Assembly (NCBI RefSeq): GCF_025154055.1
Contig: NZ_JAOALK010000057.1
Coordinates: 1 to 59,334 of the forward strand
Direction: 5' to 3'
DNA: 59,334 nucleotides
From: Aquibacillus koreensis
GTDB lineage: Bacteria; Bacillota; Bacilli; Bacillales; Amphibacillaceae
The position numbers were made by a program, and so were the translations under genes. Shown here in pieces: positions 25,477 to 33,434 of this stretch. A model generated the notes under the pieces. The model saw only the letters and a list, made by a program, of their open reading frames with translations. It was not told the origin of the DNA and ran no database searches. Each line of letters starts with the position of its first letter. Position 1 is the stretch's first letter.

Positions 25477-25975
25477 ACAAAGCAAGTCGAAATGCTTTTA
25501 CTACGATCCCATCATTTGCTGGTTCAAAATCATATTTGGGCAATCGTTCAAAGCCAAATCGTTCATATAATGCCATAGCGTTTTTCATGAATTCACCAGT
25601 ATGTAAACCAATGAATAAGTAGCCTTGTTCTTTTGCACGACGTATGCATTCCTCAATCAAAGCAGATGCTACACCTTTCCCTCTAGCTTCTGGCGCAACA
25701 GCTAATACACGAATTTCAGGATAGTCTAGTTCTTCTACAAAGCCCTCGTAAGCGTCTGTTTTTGCAGGAAATAAGGCAACACTGCCAGCAATTTCTCCAT
25801 TAATTTCCGCTACAATAAGCTCAACACCTGGAGTCTGATCTGCATCTGACGCTATTGCCTTCTTTAATTCTATCCAATGTTCATTCGGAATTGATGATGC
25901 ATGTTCGGCATAAGCTTCTACGCGTTGTTCACGAACAAATGGTATTTCATCTAATGTTGCATTCCGTATAATCAC
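25475..25975 (-). CDS. GNAT N-acetyltransferase
   Basis: A 166-residue acetyltransferase with the core VLAVAPEARGKGVASALIEECIRRAKEQG near residues 98-126 (R/Q-x-x-G-x-G/A acetyl-CoA loop) and GEFMKNAMALYERFGFERLPKYDF near 138. The start is GTG with GGGGTGG upstream. It is 18 bases downstream of the glutathionyl-hydroquinone-reductase-like gene, so the two form an operon. The substrate is unknown. Confidence 0.85.
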   Translation of the reverse strand: MIIRNATLDEIPFVREQRVEAYAEHASSIPNEHWIELKKAIASDADQTPGVELIVAEINGEIAGSVALFPAKTDAYEGFVEELDYPEIRVLAVAPEARGKGVASALIEECIRRAKEQGYLFIGLHTGEFMKNAMALYERFGFERLPKYDFEPANDGIVVKAFRLAL

Positions 25976-25993
25976 TTTCCCACCCCTAAAAGC

Positions 25994-27034
25994 TTATTCT
26001 GCACGCAAAAGATATTTTTCATTTGTCTTACTCAAACGTTCTCTATCATGCGACGATTCCCAAACAGAGAGTTCCGGTCCTTTTGGCAAGATAGGCGTGT
26101 CACTTTTATCTGGATTAATCGTAATCGATAAGTGATAGTGCCGTTTAATTGCATCAAAATCAGTCGTCTCACCAAAACCAGGCGTTTGATACAGATCCCT
26201 TGCATAGCCCCAAAGATTTGGATACTCTCGAATTAACTTTTTATTTGTGTTAAATGCATTGTAGTAAGCAATATCAAAACGAACTAATGTGGTATAAAAA
26301 CGAACATCCGTATCCGTAATGTAATCACCAAATAAAAATCGTTTCGTAGAAAGACGCTCTTCTAACTCATCTAATCTGGCAAATAACTGATCATACGCCT
26401 CTTCATATGCTTCTTGAGATGCCGCAAAACCACACTTATACACTCCGTTGTTTACATCATGAAATATTGTTTCACTTAATGCATCAATCTCTTTTCGTAA
26501 ATGTTCTGGGTATAAATCTGGTGCATTTTTTTTATGAAACGGTGCCCAGACAGTTTCAAATGAGTTTGTTAATGTAAAGTAGTCATTATTCACTGCTTGT
26601 TGTTTTTCTACATCGACCATGACTGGTACTGTCGGCCGACCATCATAGTTCGGATCAGTCTTTTTGTATATGTCGCTTACGTATTGGATTCCTAATACGG
26701 GGTCTTTTTCTTCTGCATCTAACGAAAATGCCCAATCCACACGTCCAATTTGCGGGCGCATTGGGCTAACTGCACCTAAACTTATGACTTGATCTAACCC
26801 TAGCACTTTGCGCACAATCACAGAACGATGAGCCCAAGGGCAAGCTGCTGACCAGATTAGGCGATAACGATTCGCTTCCACCGGCCATTCATCGGCTTTT
26901 TCTCCAAAGGGAGTTGTAAATCGATTAACTTGACGTTTAAAGGAACCATCCTTCGATATTTCAGCTGGCTTCTTGGCACTTTCGTTCGGTTGGATATTTA
27001 TTTGACAACTCACTTGTTGATCTTTGTCTGACAT
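25994..27034 (-). CDS. Glutathionyl-hydroquinone reductase-type GST (YqjG/ECM4-like)
   Basis: A 346-residue protein of the omega-like GST branch. SAACPWAHRSVIVRKVLGL near residue 62 holds catalytic Cys65. VPVMVDVEKQQAVNNDYFTL follows, and the C-terminal helical domain has GDYITDTDVRFYTTLVRFDIAYYN near 250. Characterised members reduce glutathionyl-hydroquinones using glutathione. Bacillaceae generally make bacillithiol instead of glutathione, so the natural thiol is an open question. The GNAT gene follows in the same operon. Confidence 0.85.
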   Translation of the reverse strand: MSDKDQQVSCQINIQPNESAKKPAEISKDGSFKRQVNRFTTPFGEKADEWPVEANRYRLIWSAACPWAHRSVIVRKVLGLDQVISLGAVSPMRPQIGRVDWAFSLDAEEKDPVLGIQYVSDIYKKTDPNYDGRPTVPVMVDVEKQQAVNNDYFTLTNSFETVWAPFHKKNAPDLYPEHLRKEIDALSETIFHDVNNGVYKCGFAASQEAYEEAYDQLFARLDELEERLSTKRFLFGDYITDTDVRFYTTLVRFDIAYYNAFNTNKKLIREYPNLWGYARDLYQTPGFGETTDFDAIKRHYHLSITINPDKSDTPILPKGPELSVWESSHDRERLSKTNEKYLLRAE

Positions 27035-27221
27035 AACTATACCTCACTTCCCAACACATTTTTAAACGTATAAAACCAATTACACTTGTCGGTTTTAGTG
27101 CATTCTATTATTGCTTTGTTAGGAAGTCAAGGAAAATACACTTTCCTGTTTACTATATTAATCTACCACCTATTAAAAGAAGGATTTCACGCAAGTGTGT
27201 AGTAGTCTTATATAATAAGAA

Positions 27222-27254
27222 ATGGAAACAAGAGAACCGTCCCCATGTTTCCAT
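27222..27254. repeat. ATGGAAACA/TGTTTCCAT palindrome in the DUF1801 leader
   Basis: Nine-base arms around a GAACCGTCCCC-containing loop, immediately before the AAAGGAGTG ribosome site of the DUF1801 gene. It is one of the short palindromes that recur in this window. Confidence 0.5.
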
Positions 27255-27273
27255 ATAAAAGGAGTGTGTCTGC

Positions 27274-27693
27274 ATGTATGAATTAAAGACGAAAGAAAAT
27301 GATCGTAGTGTTATCGAGTTTATTGAAGCTGTTGATAGCCCTAGAAAAAGAGAAAGTGCATACCAATTACTCGATATTTTTACAGAGACTACGGCTTACC
27401 CGGCTAAAATGTGGGGATCTAGCATTATCGGATTTGGAAGATATCATTATAAGTATGATTCCGGGCACGAAGGTGATGCACCACTAGTTGGATTTTCTCC
27501 GAGGAAAGCAAAGATTAGCCTCTATTTTGCAACTGGAGATAAAAGACGTGATGAACTGTTGAAGGATTTTGGCAAGCATACCTCCGGCAAAGCTTGCGTG
27601 TATATAAACAAAGTAGAGGATATAAATATAAATATCTTAAAAAGGCTAATTCACCAATCTATTCAGTTTTTGAGAGAAACCTATCCTGAATGA
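27274..27693 (+). CDS. DUF1801 family protein
   Basis: A 139-residue cytoplasmic protein. The family signature is ETTAYPAKMWGSSIIGFGRYHYKYDSG (split here around residues 38-64), followed by LVGFSPRKAKISLYF and GKHTSGKACVYINKVEDIN. These proteins are structurally known YdhG/YjbR-like domains without an assigned reaction. It heads a run of three plus-strand genes with short gaps (phosphatase, then VanW-like), suggesting cotranscription. Confidence 0.8.
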   Translation: MYELKTKENDRSVIEFIEAVDSPRKRESAYQLLDIFTETTAYPAKMWGSSIIGFGRYHYKYDSGHEGDAPLVGFSPRKAKISLYFATGDKRRDELLKDFGKHTSGKACVYINKVEDININILKRLIHQSIQFLRETYPE

Positions 27694-27723
27694 TAAATTG
27701 ATATTTACAATTGGAGGACAACA

Positions 27724-28278
27724 ATGATTACAAACCTATATCTAGTTCGTCATGCACATTCTACTTATACACCTGAAGAATTAACGAGACCTTTGTCTGA
27801 TCAAGGTTTTCGTGATGTAGATAAAGTAACCGCTCTGTTGGAAGACAAGTCGATTGAACATGTGTTATCAAGCCCATATCTAAGAGCATTCCAGACTGTA
27901 GAGGGCATCGCTACACTTCTCGATACGGAAATTAAACTGGTGGAAGACTTAAAAGAAAGAACATTATCTAGAACAGCTGTTGATGATTTTCCATATGCCA
28001 TTGAAAAAGTATGGACAAATCCCAACTTCTCATGGGAAGGCGGAGAGTCAAATCTATCCGCACAGCAAAGAGGCATAAAAGCAATTCAAAAGATTATAAA
28101 AGACTATCACGGTAAAAACGTAGCAATTGGAACGCATGGAAATATCATGGTACTAATCATGAATTACTTTGATAAACAGTATGGTTTTGCATTTTGGAAG
28201 CAGCTAGAAATGCCTGCCATCTATCAACTCTCATTCGATGGTGAACACTATATGCATACTACCCGGATACTCGATTAA
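27724..28278 (+). CDS. Histidine phosphatase superfamily protein
   Basis: A 184-residue member of the phosphoglycerate-mutase-like fold. LVRHAHSTYT near residue 7 contains the catalytic His in RHA form rather than RHG. The second His is in AIGTHGNIMVL near 137, and the acidic donor is in LKERTLSR near 79. Members dephosphorylate sugar phosphates, nucleotides or proteins. It follows DUF1801 by 30 bases with a GGAGG ribosome site. Confidence 0.85.
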   Translation: MITNLYLVRHAHSTYTPEELTRPLSDQGFRDVDKVTALLEDKSIEHVLSSPYLRAFQTVEGIATLLDTEIKLVEDLKERTLSRTAVDDFPYAIEKVWTNPNFSWEGGESNLSAQQRGIKAIQKIIKDYHGKNVAIGTHGNIMVLIMNYFDKQYGFAFWKQLEMPAIYQLSFDGEHYMHTTRILD

Positions 28279-28301
28279 ACGATTAAACAGGAGGTGTGTT
28301 T

Positions 28302-29141
28302 GTGGACTGGAACTGGAAAATATCACAATCATATAAACCCATAGATCGAAGTACTTTTAGAATATACCTTGGCACTAAGTATTACCGGACAAAAAGAACC
28401 CTAGAATGGTACACGGATCACAAACGTTATGCGAAAGAGAAACGTGAAAAACCTCTACCCTACCCGATTAAGCAACACCAAACGATCTTACGTAGACAAC
28501 TAAAAGATGTAGATATGTGGTATCAAGAAAATAAGATTAAAAATCTATCTATTGCAATTAAACAATTACATGGGATCGCAATAAAACCAGAAGAAACCTT
28601 CTCCTATTGGAAACTAATTGGGCACCCTACCAAACGTAAAGGGTACAGGGAAGGAATGGTCCTTCACTACGGAAGCTTTAAAGCAGGTGTAGGTGGCGGA
28701 CTATGCCAGCTCTCAAATCTAATCTACTGGATCACATTACATACATCTTTAACGATCACGGAACGTCATCGGCACAGTTTTGATGTTTTTCCTGATTCCA
28801 AACGTACACAACCATTTGGTAGTGGCGCAACATGCAGTTATAATTACTTAGATTTACAAATACGAAATACTACATCTAATACTTATCAACTTTGCCTTCA
28901 TTTGACGGAGGATTATCTAATCGGAGAGTGGCGTTCGAATACACCTGAAGTTATGACATACCAAATATATGAAAAGGAACACCGTATTACCTATGAAGAT
29001 TGGGGGCGTTATGTTCGACATAATACGATCTATCGCAAAGTATTTAATGGTCAAAAGGAATGCATTGATGACCAGTATATTACGGAGAATCACGCACTAA
29101 TGATGTATGACCCTTTATTAGAATACAAAGAGAAGTCATGA
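28302..29141 (+). CDS. VanW family protein
   Basis: A 279-residue protein with the VanW-like domain across residues ~85-220: IKPEETFSYWKLIGHPTKRKGY, then GGGLCQLSNLIYW near 130 and HRHSFDVFPDSKRTQPFGSGAT near 158. VanW genes accompany some vancomycin-resistance clusters, but many stand alone and the function is unknown. No resistance genes adjoin this one. I prefer the GTG at 28302, seven bases after AGGAGG, to the GTG at 28296, which nearly touches the ribosome site. It ends the three-gene run and has a terminator. Confidence 0.85.
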   Translation: MDWNWKISQSYKPIDRSTFRIYLGTKYYRTKRTLEWYTDHKRYAKEKREKPLPYPIKQHQTILRRQLKDVDMWYQENKIKNLSIAIKQLHGIAIKPEETFSYWKLIGHPTKRKGYREGMVLHYGSFKAGVGGGLCQLSNLIYWITLHTSLTITERHRHSFDVFPDSKRTQPFGSGATCSYNYLDLQIRNTTSNTYQLCLHLTEDYLIGEWRSNTPEVMTYQIYEKEHRITYEDWGRYVRHNTIYRKVFNGQKECIDDQYITENHALMMYDPLLEYKEKS

Positions 29142-29175
29142 GCACTTAAACTTCCTCTACCCCCTTTATCCTTTT

Positions 29176-29203
29176 AAGCAAACCAATCGGTTTGCTTTTT
29201 TAT
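29176..29203 (+). terminator. Terminator after the VanW-like gene
   Basis: AAGCAAACC, four-base loop, GGTTTGCTT, then T run. Confidence 0.9.
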
Positions 29204-29307
29204 TTATAACTCTTCCTTGACTTGTTACCGTTAACACTTGATCATCATTTCACAAAATATACACACTTTGTATCTTTATAAGTATAATTTTTATGTTAAT
29301 ATTTAAT

Positions 29308-29323
29308 TGTGAAACAAATCACA
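29308..29323. promoter_or_regulatory. FNR/CRP-type box in front of the lipoprotein gene
   Basis: TGTGAAACAAATCACA matches TGTGA-N6-TCACA perfectly. Its centre is only about 43 bases before the ATG, too close for class II activation, and a TATAAT lies upstream at 29283-29288. A repressive or roadblock role is more likely than activation. Confidence 0.55.
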
Positions 29324-29358
29324 AAAAGTAGTATAACATCACTTTAGGGGGAAACAAA

Positions 29359-30348
29359 ATGAAATTCAAATTGTTTTTAATGTCAATTTTAGTAGTAGGG
29401 TTGTTGGCAGCATGTGGTTCCGATGATACAACATCAAGTGAAGAAAACAATGATGAGGCAAAAACAGAAGAAACAGATGCAGTAACAGCAGCATCACATG
29501 CACAAGATTCTGCAGGATTTGTTAGTGCTGTTGGTGAAAATGGTACTTGGATCATCTATACAACTGAAGATTTAACTGTCGATGAAGACGTGGTTGTTGC
29601 TGGTACATTCCATGATAAAGGTGATGAAGCAAACGATGTGTATCGTAAAATTGCTCCATACGCACAAGACGCAGATCACAACATCACAGATTCTTTCACA
29701 ATCACAGTTCCTAAATTAACAGTGCAAAGTGAAAACCTTAAAATTCAAGGTGGTATTATCGCTGGGGACGTTATTGTAGAAGCAAACGGATTTAGCTTAG
29801 ATGCGTCTGCAACAATCGAAGGTAACCTTTACTTCGCTAGTGAAGATGTTCAAGCAACTGCAGCTATAGACGGTAAAGTGACTGGCAACACGGAAGTTGC
29901 TAGTGCTGAAGGTGAAGCTGATGCAGTAACAGCAGCTTCACATGCACAAGATTCTGCAGGATTTGTTAACGCTGTTGGTGAAAATGGTACTTGGATCATC
30001 TATACAACTGAAGATTTAACTGTCGATGAAGACGTGGTTGTTGCTGGTACATTCCATGATAAAGGTGACGAAGCAAACGATGTATATCGTAAAATTGCTC
30101 CATACGCACAAGACGCAGATCACAACATCACAGATTCTTTCACAATCACAGTTCCTAAACTAACTGTTCAAAGTGACAACCTTAAAATTCAAGGCGGTAT
30201 TATCGCTGGGGACGTTATTGTAGAAGCAAACGGATTTAGCTTAGATGCATCTGCAACAATCGAAGGTAACCTTTACTTCGCAAATGAAGATGTAAAAGCC
30301 GCTGCAACTATCGACGGTGAAGTTACTGGGGCTACTGAAGTACAATAA
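29359..30348 (+). CDS. Lipoprotein with tandemly duplicated beta-helix-like domain
   Basis: A 329-residue acidic lipoprotein. The signal peptide ends in lipobox LLAAC (Cys20), followed by an Asp/Glu/Thr linker to about residue 39. Then come two almost identical ~148-residue repeats, each beginning DAVTAASHAQDSAGF. Within a repeat, LTVQSENLKIQGGIIAGDVIVEA and FSLDASATIEGNLYFA recall the short parallel beta-helix rungs of bactofilin-like or polymer-forming proteins. The domain opens with a TWIIYTTEDLTVDEDVVVAGTFHDKG segment. It would sit on the outer face of the membrane. The ribosome site is AGGGGG. I do not know a function. Confidence 0.8.
   Translation: MKFKLFLMSILVVGLLAACGSDDTTSSEENNDEAKTEETDAVTAASHAQDSAGFVSAVGENGTWIIYTTEDLTVDEDVVVAGTFHDKGDEANDVYRKIAPYAQDADHNITDSFTITVPKLTVQSENLKIQGGIIAGDVIVEANGFSLDASATIEGNLYFASEDVQATAAIDGKVTGNTEVASAEGEADAVTAASHAQDSAGFVNAVGENGTWIIYTTEDLTVDEDVVVAGTFHDKGDEANDVYRKIAPYAQDADHNITDSFTITVPKLTVQSDNLKIQGGIIAGDVIVEANGFSLDASATIEGNLYFANEDVKAAATIDGEVTGATEVQ
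29476..30345 (+). repeat. 444-bp tandem duplication inside the lipoprotein gene
   Basis: Copy one spans 29476-29919 and copy two 29920 to about 30345, an in-frame offset of 444 bases. They differ at a few scattered positions, many silent, and retain long identical stretches. This points to a recent duplication or ongoing gene conversion. Confidence 0.9.
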
Positions 30349-30370
30349 TAATAAAATACCCTTACTTAAA

Positions 30371-30405
30371 GCAGTTAGTCGATTCATTCGATTAACTGTT
30401 TTTTT
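30371..30405 (+). terminator. Terminator of the lipoprotein gene
   Basis: CAGTTAGTCGA and TCGATTAACTG with a short loop, followed by a run of seven or more T. Confidence 0.9.
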
Positions 30406-30445
30406 GTTAGAATTATAGACCTAATGACATATGAACAGCACAAAC

Positions 30446-30488
30446 TAAAAAACACTGCTCTCCCCATTCTAAGGTAAAAAGCAGTGTT
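30446..30488 (-). terminator. Terminator of the tiny-peptide transcript
   Basis: On the minus strand AACACTGCT and AGCAGTGTT flank a 20-base loop and run into TTTTTT. It lies about 80 bases beyond the last tiny reading frame and marks a minus-strand transcript. Confidence 0.8.
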
Positions 30489-30568
30489 AGTTCCTTTGGT
30501 TTATATTGTACATGTAAGTTCGCCCCATCTCTAGAATAATGCTTAGATTCATATTATATCTTGTATTA

Positions 30569-30622
30569 TTACCTGGGGCGACGTTCTTGAGCTAACTTAG
30601 TTTCTGTGTATTCATTAAACAT
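30569..30622 (-). CDS. Tiny peptide gene 3 of 3 (17 aa, MFNEY family)
   Basis: The frame encodes MFNEYTETKLAQERRPR and stops with TAA. A near-perfect ribosome site (AAAGGAGGTGAT) ends seven bases before the ATG. It shares the first five residues and the codon string ATGTTTAATGAATA with two frames upstream, and has a basic tail like them. Nothing else on either strand explains the conserved start and ribosome site. Translation is strongly suggested but not proven, and no known peptide family is recognised. Confidence 0.6.
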   Translation of the reverse strand: MFNEYTETKLAQERRPR

Positions 30623-30645
30623 ATAATCACCTCCTTTTATTGTCA

Positions 30646-30690
30646 TTATTTTTGACGAATAGTTTGTTGTACTTCATATTCATTAAACAT
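30646..30690 (-). CDS. Tiny peptide gene 2 of 3 (14 aa, MFNEY family)
   Basis: The frame encodes MFNEYEVQQTIRQK. A ribosome site (AAGAGGAG) lies about nine bases before the ATG. The sequence MFNEYEVQ is shared with the first peptide. The gap to the next frame is 23 bases, nearly all taken up by that frame's ribosome site, so the three behave like a compact operon. Confidence 0.55.
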   Translation of the reverse strand: MFNEYEVQQTIRQK

Positions 30691-30727
30691 TCAAATCAAC
30701 TCCTCTTCCCTTATATTTAAAACCACA

Positions 30728-30769
30728 TTATTTTCTAGGAATGGTTTGCACTTCATATTCATTAAACAT
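30728..30769 (-). CDS. Tiny peptide gene 1 of 3 (13 aa, MFNEY family)
   Basis: The frame encodes MFNEYEVQTIPRK, preceded by GAGGTG about ten bases upstream. A possible -10 element (TATACT, minus strand, near 30810) lies in the upstream gap. It is the first of the three tiny frames. No signal sequence or membrane segment is possible at this length; a regulatory, leader or binding peptide is conceivable. Confidence 0.5.
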   Translation of the reverse strand: MFNEYEVQTIPRK

Positions 30770-30950
30770 AATATTTTTCACCTCAGTTCCTGTTTGATTT
30801 GTTAACCTTAGTATAGTAGGAAATACCATTTTCCATAACGGCAATGCGATTGAACTTTGATCAGACTTCAGACTGAATTAATCCTAAGACCTGAAGGTTT
30901 ATGAACGTATAAAAAAAGGGTGTAACCAACTAAAATGGCTACAACCCTCT

Positions 30951-32207
30951 TTAACTTACTTGTCTTAATTCTGTTTCTGCTTTCCGTTTGTCTAAGTCTG
31001 GCGTAATCACAAAATAAATCCAAGTACCAATTAATCCAATGCTTGTTATTATTATCGTCATCAGCAATGTTGATAAGTATGAACTCAATGTTACAGTGAT
31101 AGATGCAATTAGCATCCCAAGGTTAAACTTCAAACCGTTAAACGCCATATAGGCACTCCTCGCATCATCAGGAGGAATAGCTGCCATATAAGCTTGCTCC
31201 ACTGGCACCCTAAATACTTCTCCAATGGTTAAAATAACCATCACTAATAACAATAGCCAAATATTGTTCGAGTAGGAAATAATGGCATAACCCATGGTGA
31301 ACAAAAAACAACTTGTAACTAACATCGAACGATCTTTAAATCTTCCTGATACTTTCGTAACGAATAAAGCAATTAGTGCAACAAGAATGGTATTTTCACT
31401 TCGCAGTATTCCCATCATTTTTACACCATCGATTTCCCAAGCCAAAAAGGTTTGCATTGGCATTTCGTCACTTAGTCTTATTCCGATGTAATTCGTTAGT
31501 TGAAACTCCATCGACATGACAAATACTCCTGCAATCACAAATAGGACAAATAACCGGTCTTGTAATACCTTTTGATAGCTCGTAAAGATCCGGACCACAT
31601 GCTGGGATGCTTTATATTTTTCGTTTTTCTCCAGCACATAGCTTTCCTGGATGAAAAATGCTACAAGAAATACAATAACTCCAGCTACCAAACTAAGTAC
31701 AATGAACAACTCGAATAGATAGTCTTGATACAAAAATGCCCCAATAATCCCACCAATGGCGATAGACAAATTATTCGCCCAATACATGATCGAATACATT
31801 AACTTCCTTTGGTCTGGTGTACTCACATCGATTAACATTGCTTGGTTAGCAGGGCCAGCCAACGCCCAACAGATGCTATTAACTGTCATCATCAAAAAAG
31901 TAACGGTCGGTGATAGAAACCAAGGAGAATTACAAATCATCATCGTAACAAACGCTAACAACCGCAGGATTTCCGCAAAAAGCATTACTTTTCTTCGGCC
32001 AAATTGATCAGCAAAATATCCACCAATGAAATTAACACCGATGCCTACCAAAACGTTAAACATCAGTAATAGTCCTGCAACCTTTGCACCAAAGTGATAA
32101 GCTAAATAAATGGCCATAAACGGGAAAATCATACTGCCGACAAAACGACTAATAAACGACTCAATAATTCTTATTTTAATATTCTTATGAAAGTCTCGAA
32201 ATCTCAA
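30951..32207 (-). CDS. MFS transporter (multidrug efflux-like)
   Basis: A 418-residue major facilitator protein with 12 helices. The loop 2-3 motif is GGYFADQFGRRKVML near residue 62, typical of drug/H+ antiporters, and LAGPANQAMLIDVSTPDQRKLMYSI near 115 resembles the MdtH/YttB group. It would export small molecules in exchange for protons; the substrate is unknown. Transcribed alone, with the start next to the gap upstream of the DUF1835-like genes. Confidence 0.82.
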   Translation of the reverse strand: MRFRDFHKNIKIRIIESFISRFVGSMIFPFMAIYLAYHFGAKVAGLLLMFNVLVGIGVNFIGGYFADQFGRRKVMLFAEILRLLAFVTMMICNSPWFLSPTVTFLMMTVNSICWALAGPANQAMLIDVSTPDQRKLMYSIMYWANNLSIAIGGIIGAFLYQDYLFELFIVLSLVAGVIVFLVAFFIQESYVLEKNEKYKASQHVVRIFTSYQKVLQDRLFVLFVIAGVFVMSMEFQLTNYIGIRLSDEMPMQTFLAWEIDGVKMMGILRSENTILVALIALFVTKVSGRFKDRSMLVTSCFLFTMGYAIISYSNNIWLLLLVMVILTIGEVFRVPVEQAYMAAIPPDDARSAYMAFNGLKFNLGMLIASITVTLSSYLSTLLMTIIITSIGLIGTWIYFVITPDLDKRKAETELRQVS

Positions 32208-32315
32208 ATGTCTTCCTTCTTTCTAATTAATCCACACTAAGAAAATATTATATATGGATATTTAGAAGAAGGAAAGAAAAATAGGTCACGTTTTTCATAG
32301 CTTCCATAAAAGTAA

Positions 32316-33434
32316 TCATTCTCTTATTTTAATACGATAGCGTCGCATCGACTTCGGAATTCCTTTCATTGCTAGTACTCCTTGATAGATTAACTCTCTT
32401 ATTCGATATTCCAAATAAAACCCATCAATAGAAAAATTCTCACTTTCTAGCAATTGCCCTAGGACAACACCCGCTCTTATATATTCATCTCTATTACTTT
32501 GTAGACTTTCTAAAGTATGTATGATTTTCTTATCATAAAAGTCTACTGGTAAATCAACTATCTTATGGTCTTTCCACGTTCGAAGCACACTTCTTGACTT
32601 GGACAAGGTTAGCCATTCATTTTGCAACTGGTGATTCTCTTTTGTTGTTAAGGGTTGAACTGTATGGCATTTGTCAAAAATAATTTGAATTTGTTCATGT
32701 CGTAAATCGCCTGTACCAGTAATAACCTCTGCCCTACTTTTTTCACATAACTGATCATATAACGTAGGAGCATGCAAAAGAGTCACAACGTTTGTCCTAC
32801 TCCGCAACAAATAGATTAAATATCGAGTAGCAACTTGTTCCTCCACATTATTTCCGGTCCATATATAGATGGGCGCTTGGTCTGGTATGTCCTCGATATC
32901 ACGAAGAAAATTTTTAAACTTAGTTAAAGGCGGATCATCATCAAACTCATAATTTATGTGGTCATATATCCATTCGTTACGGTACATTTGCCCCTCTTTC
33001 TCGTGCAACCTCCAAATGGGACCGATTGCAAAAAAGGCTGGGATTCCAATTACAACCTTAGGGGACCTAAGGCCAACTCTTACAGTTCCTGCGATAAATT
33101 CTTGAGATACAATATGTACTGGTGTAGTAGAGAACTTGTTAGCTAATGATCTTTGCTTTTGGATAGATTCATTGATTGCTTCTGTTATAAACTTTAAATC
33201 ATTATGGATATACCCTCGACCAATCAGTTGTTGCTCGTCCTCATGATTAAACGTTTCAAATTCACTCTCATCATCTATCTCATACGTCTCTACATCGAAT
33301 CTATCTATAACCTCAAATTCTGTAACATATTGAAAGCTATCTATTTTGTACACAAAAACAACATTCGGTTCCATTAGAAAATAGATATATGGAAACTTGT
33401 CTCTAAATTTGATACATACCACCTCCATAATCAT
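32316..33434 (-). CDS. DUF1835/DUF3658-like protein
   Basis: A 372-residue cytoplasmic protein. Residues ~105-240 resemble DUF1835 (HIVSQEFIAGTVRVGL, then PIYIWTGNNVEEQVATRYLIYLLRS near 190). The C-terminal ~110 residues resemble the DUF3658 helical domain (ENFSIDGFYLEYRIRELIYQGVLAMKG). The first 100 residues are acidic with no recognised domain. The family has no known function. The start overlaps the stop of the upstream 282-residue gene (TAATG), indicating translational coupling. Assignment made by eye. Confidence 0.6.
   Translation of the reverse strand: MIMEVVCIKFRDKFPYIYFLMEPNVVFVYKIDSFQYVTEFEVIDRFDVETYEIDDESEFETFNHEDEQQLIGRGYIHNDLKFITEAINESIQKQRSLANKFSTTPVHIVSQEFIAGTVRVGLRSPKVVIGIPAFFAIGPIWRLHEKEGQMYRNEWIYDHINYEFDDDPPLTKFKNFLRDIEDIPDQAPIYIWTGNNVEEQVATRYLIYLLRSRTNVVTLLHAPTLYDQLCEKSRAEVITGTGDLRHEQIQIIFDKCHTVQPLTTKENHQLQNEWLTLSKSRSVLRTWKDHKIVDLPVDFYDKKIIHTLESLQSNRDEYIRAGVVLGQLLESENFSIDGFYLEYRIRELIYQGVLAMKGIPKSMRRYRIKIRE

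Noticed and set aside
28302-29141. Vancomycin resistance cluster
   Set aside because: Only a VanW-like protein is present; no vanH, vanA/B or vanX neighbours exist, and VanW homologues are common without resistance.
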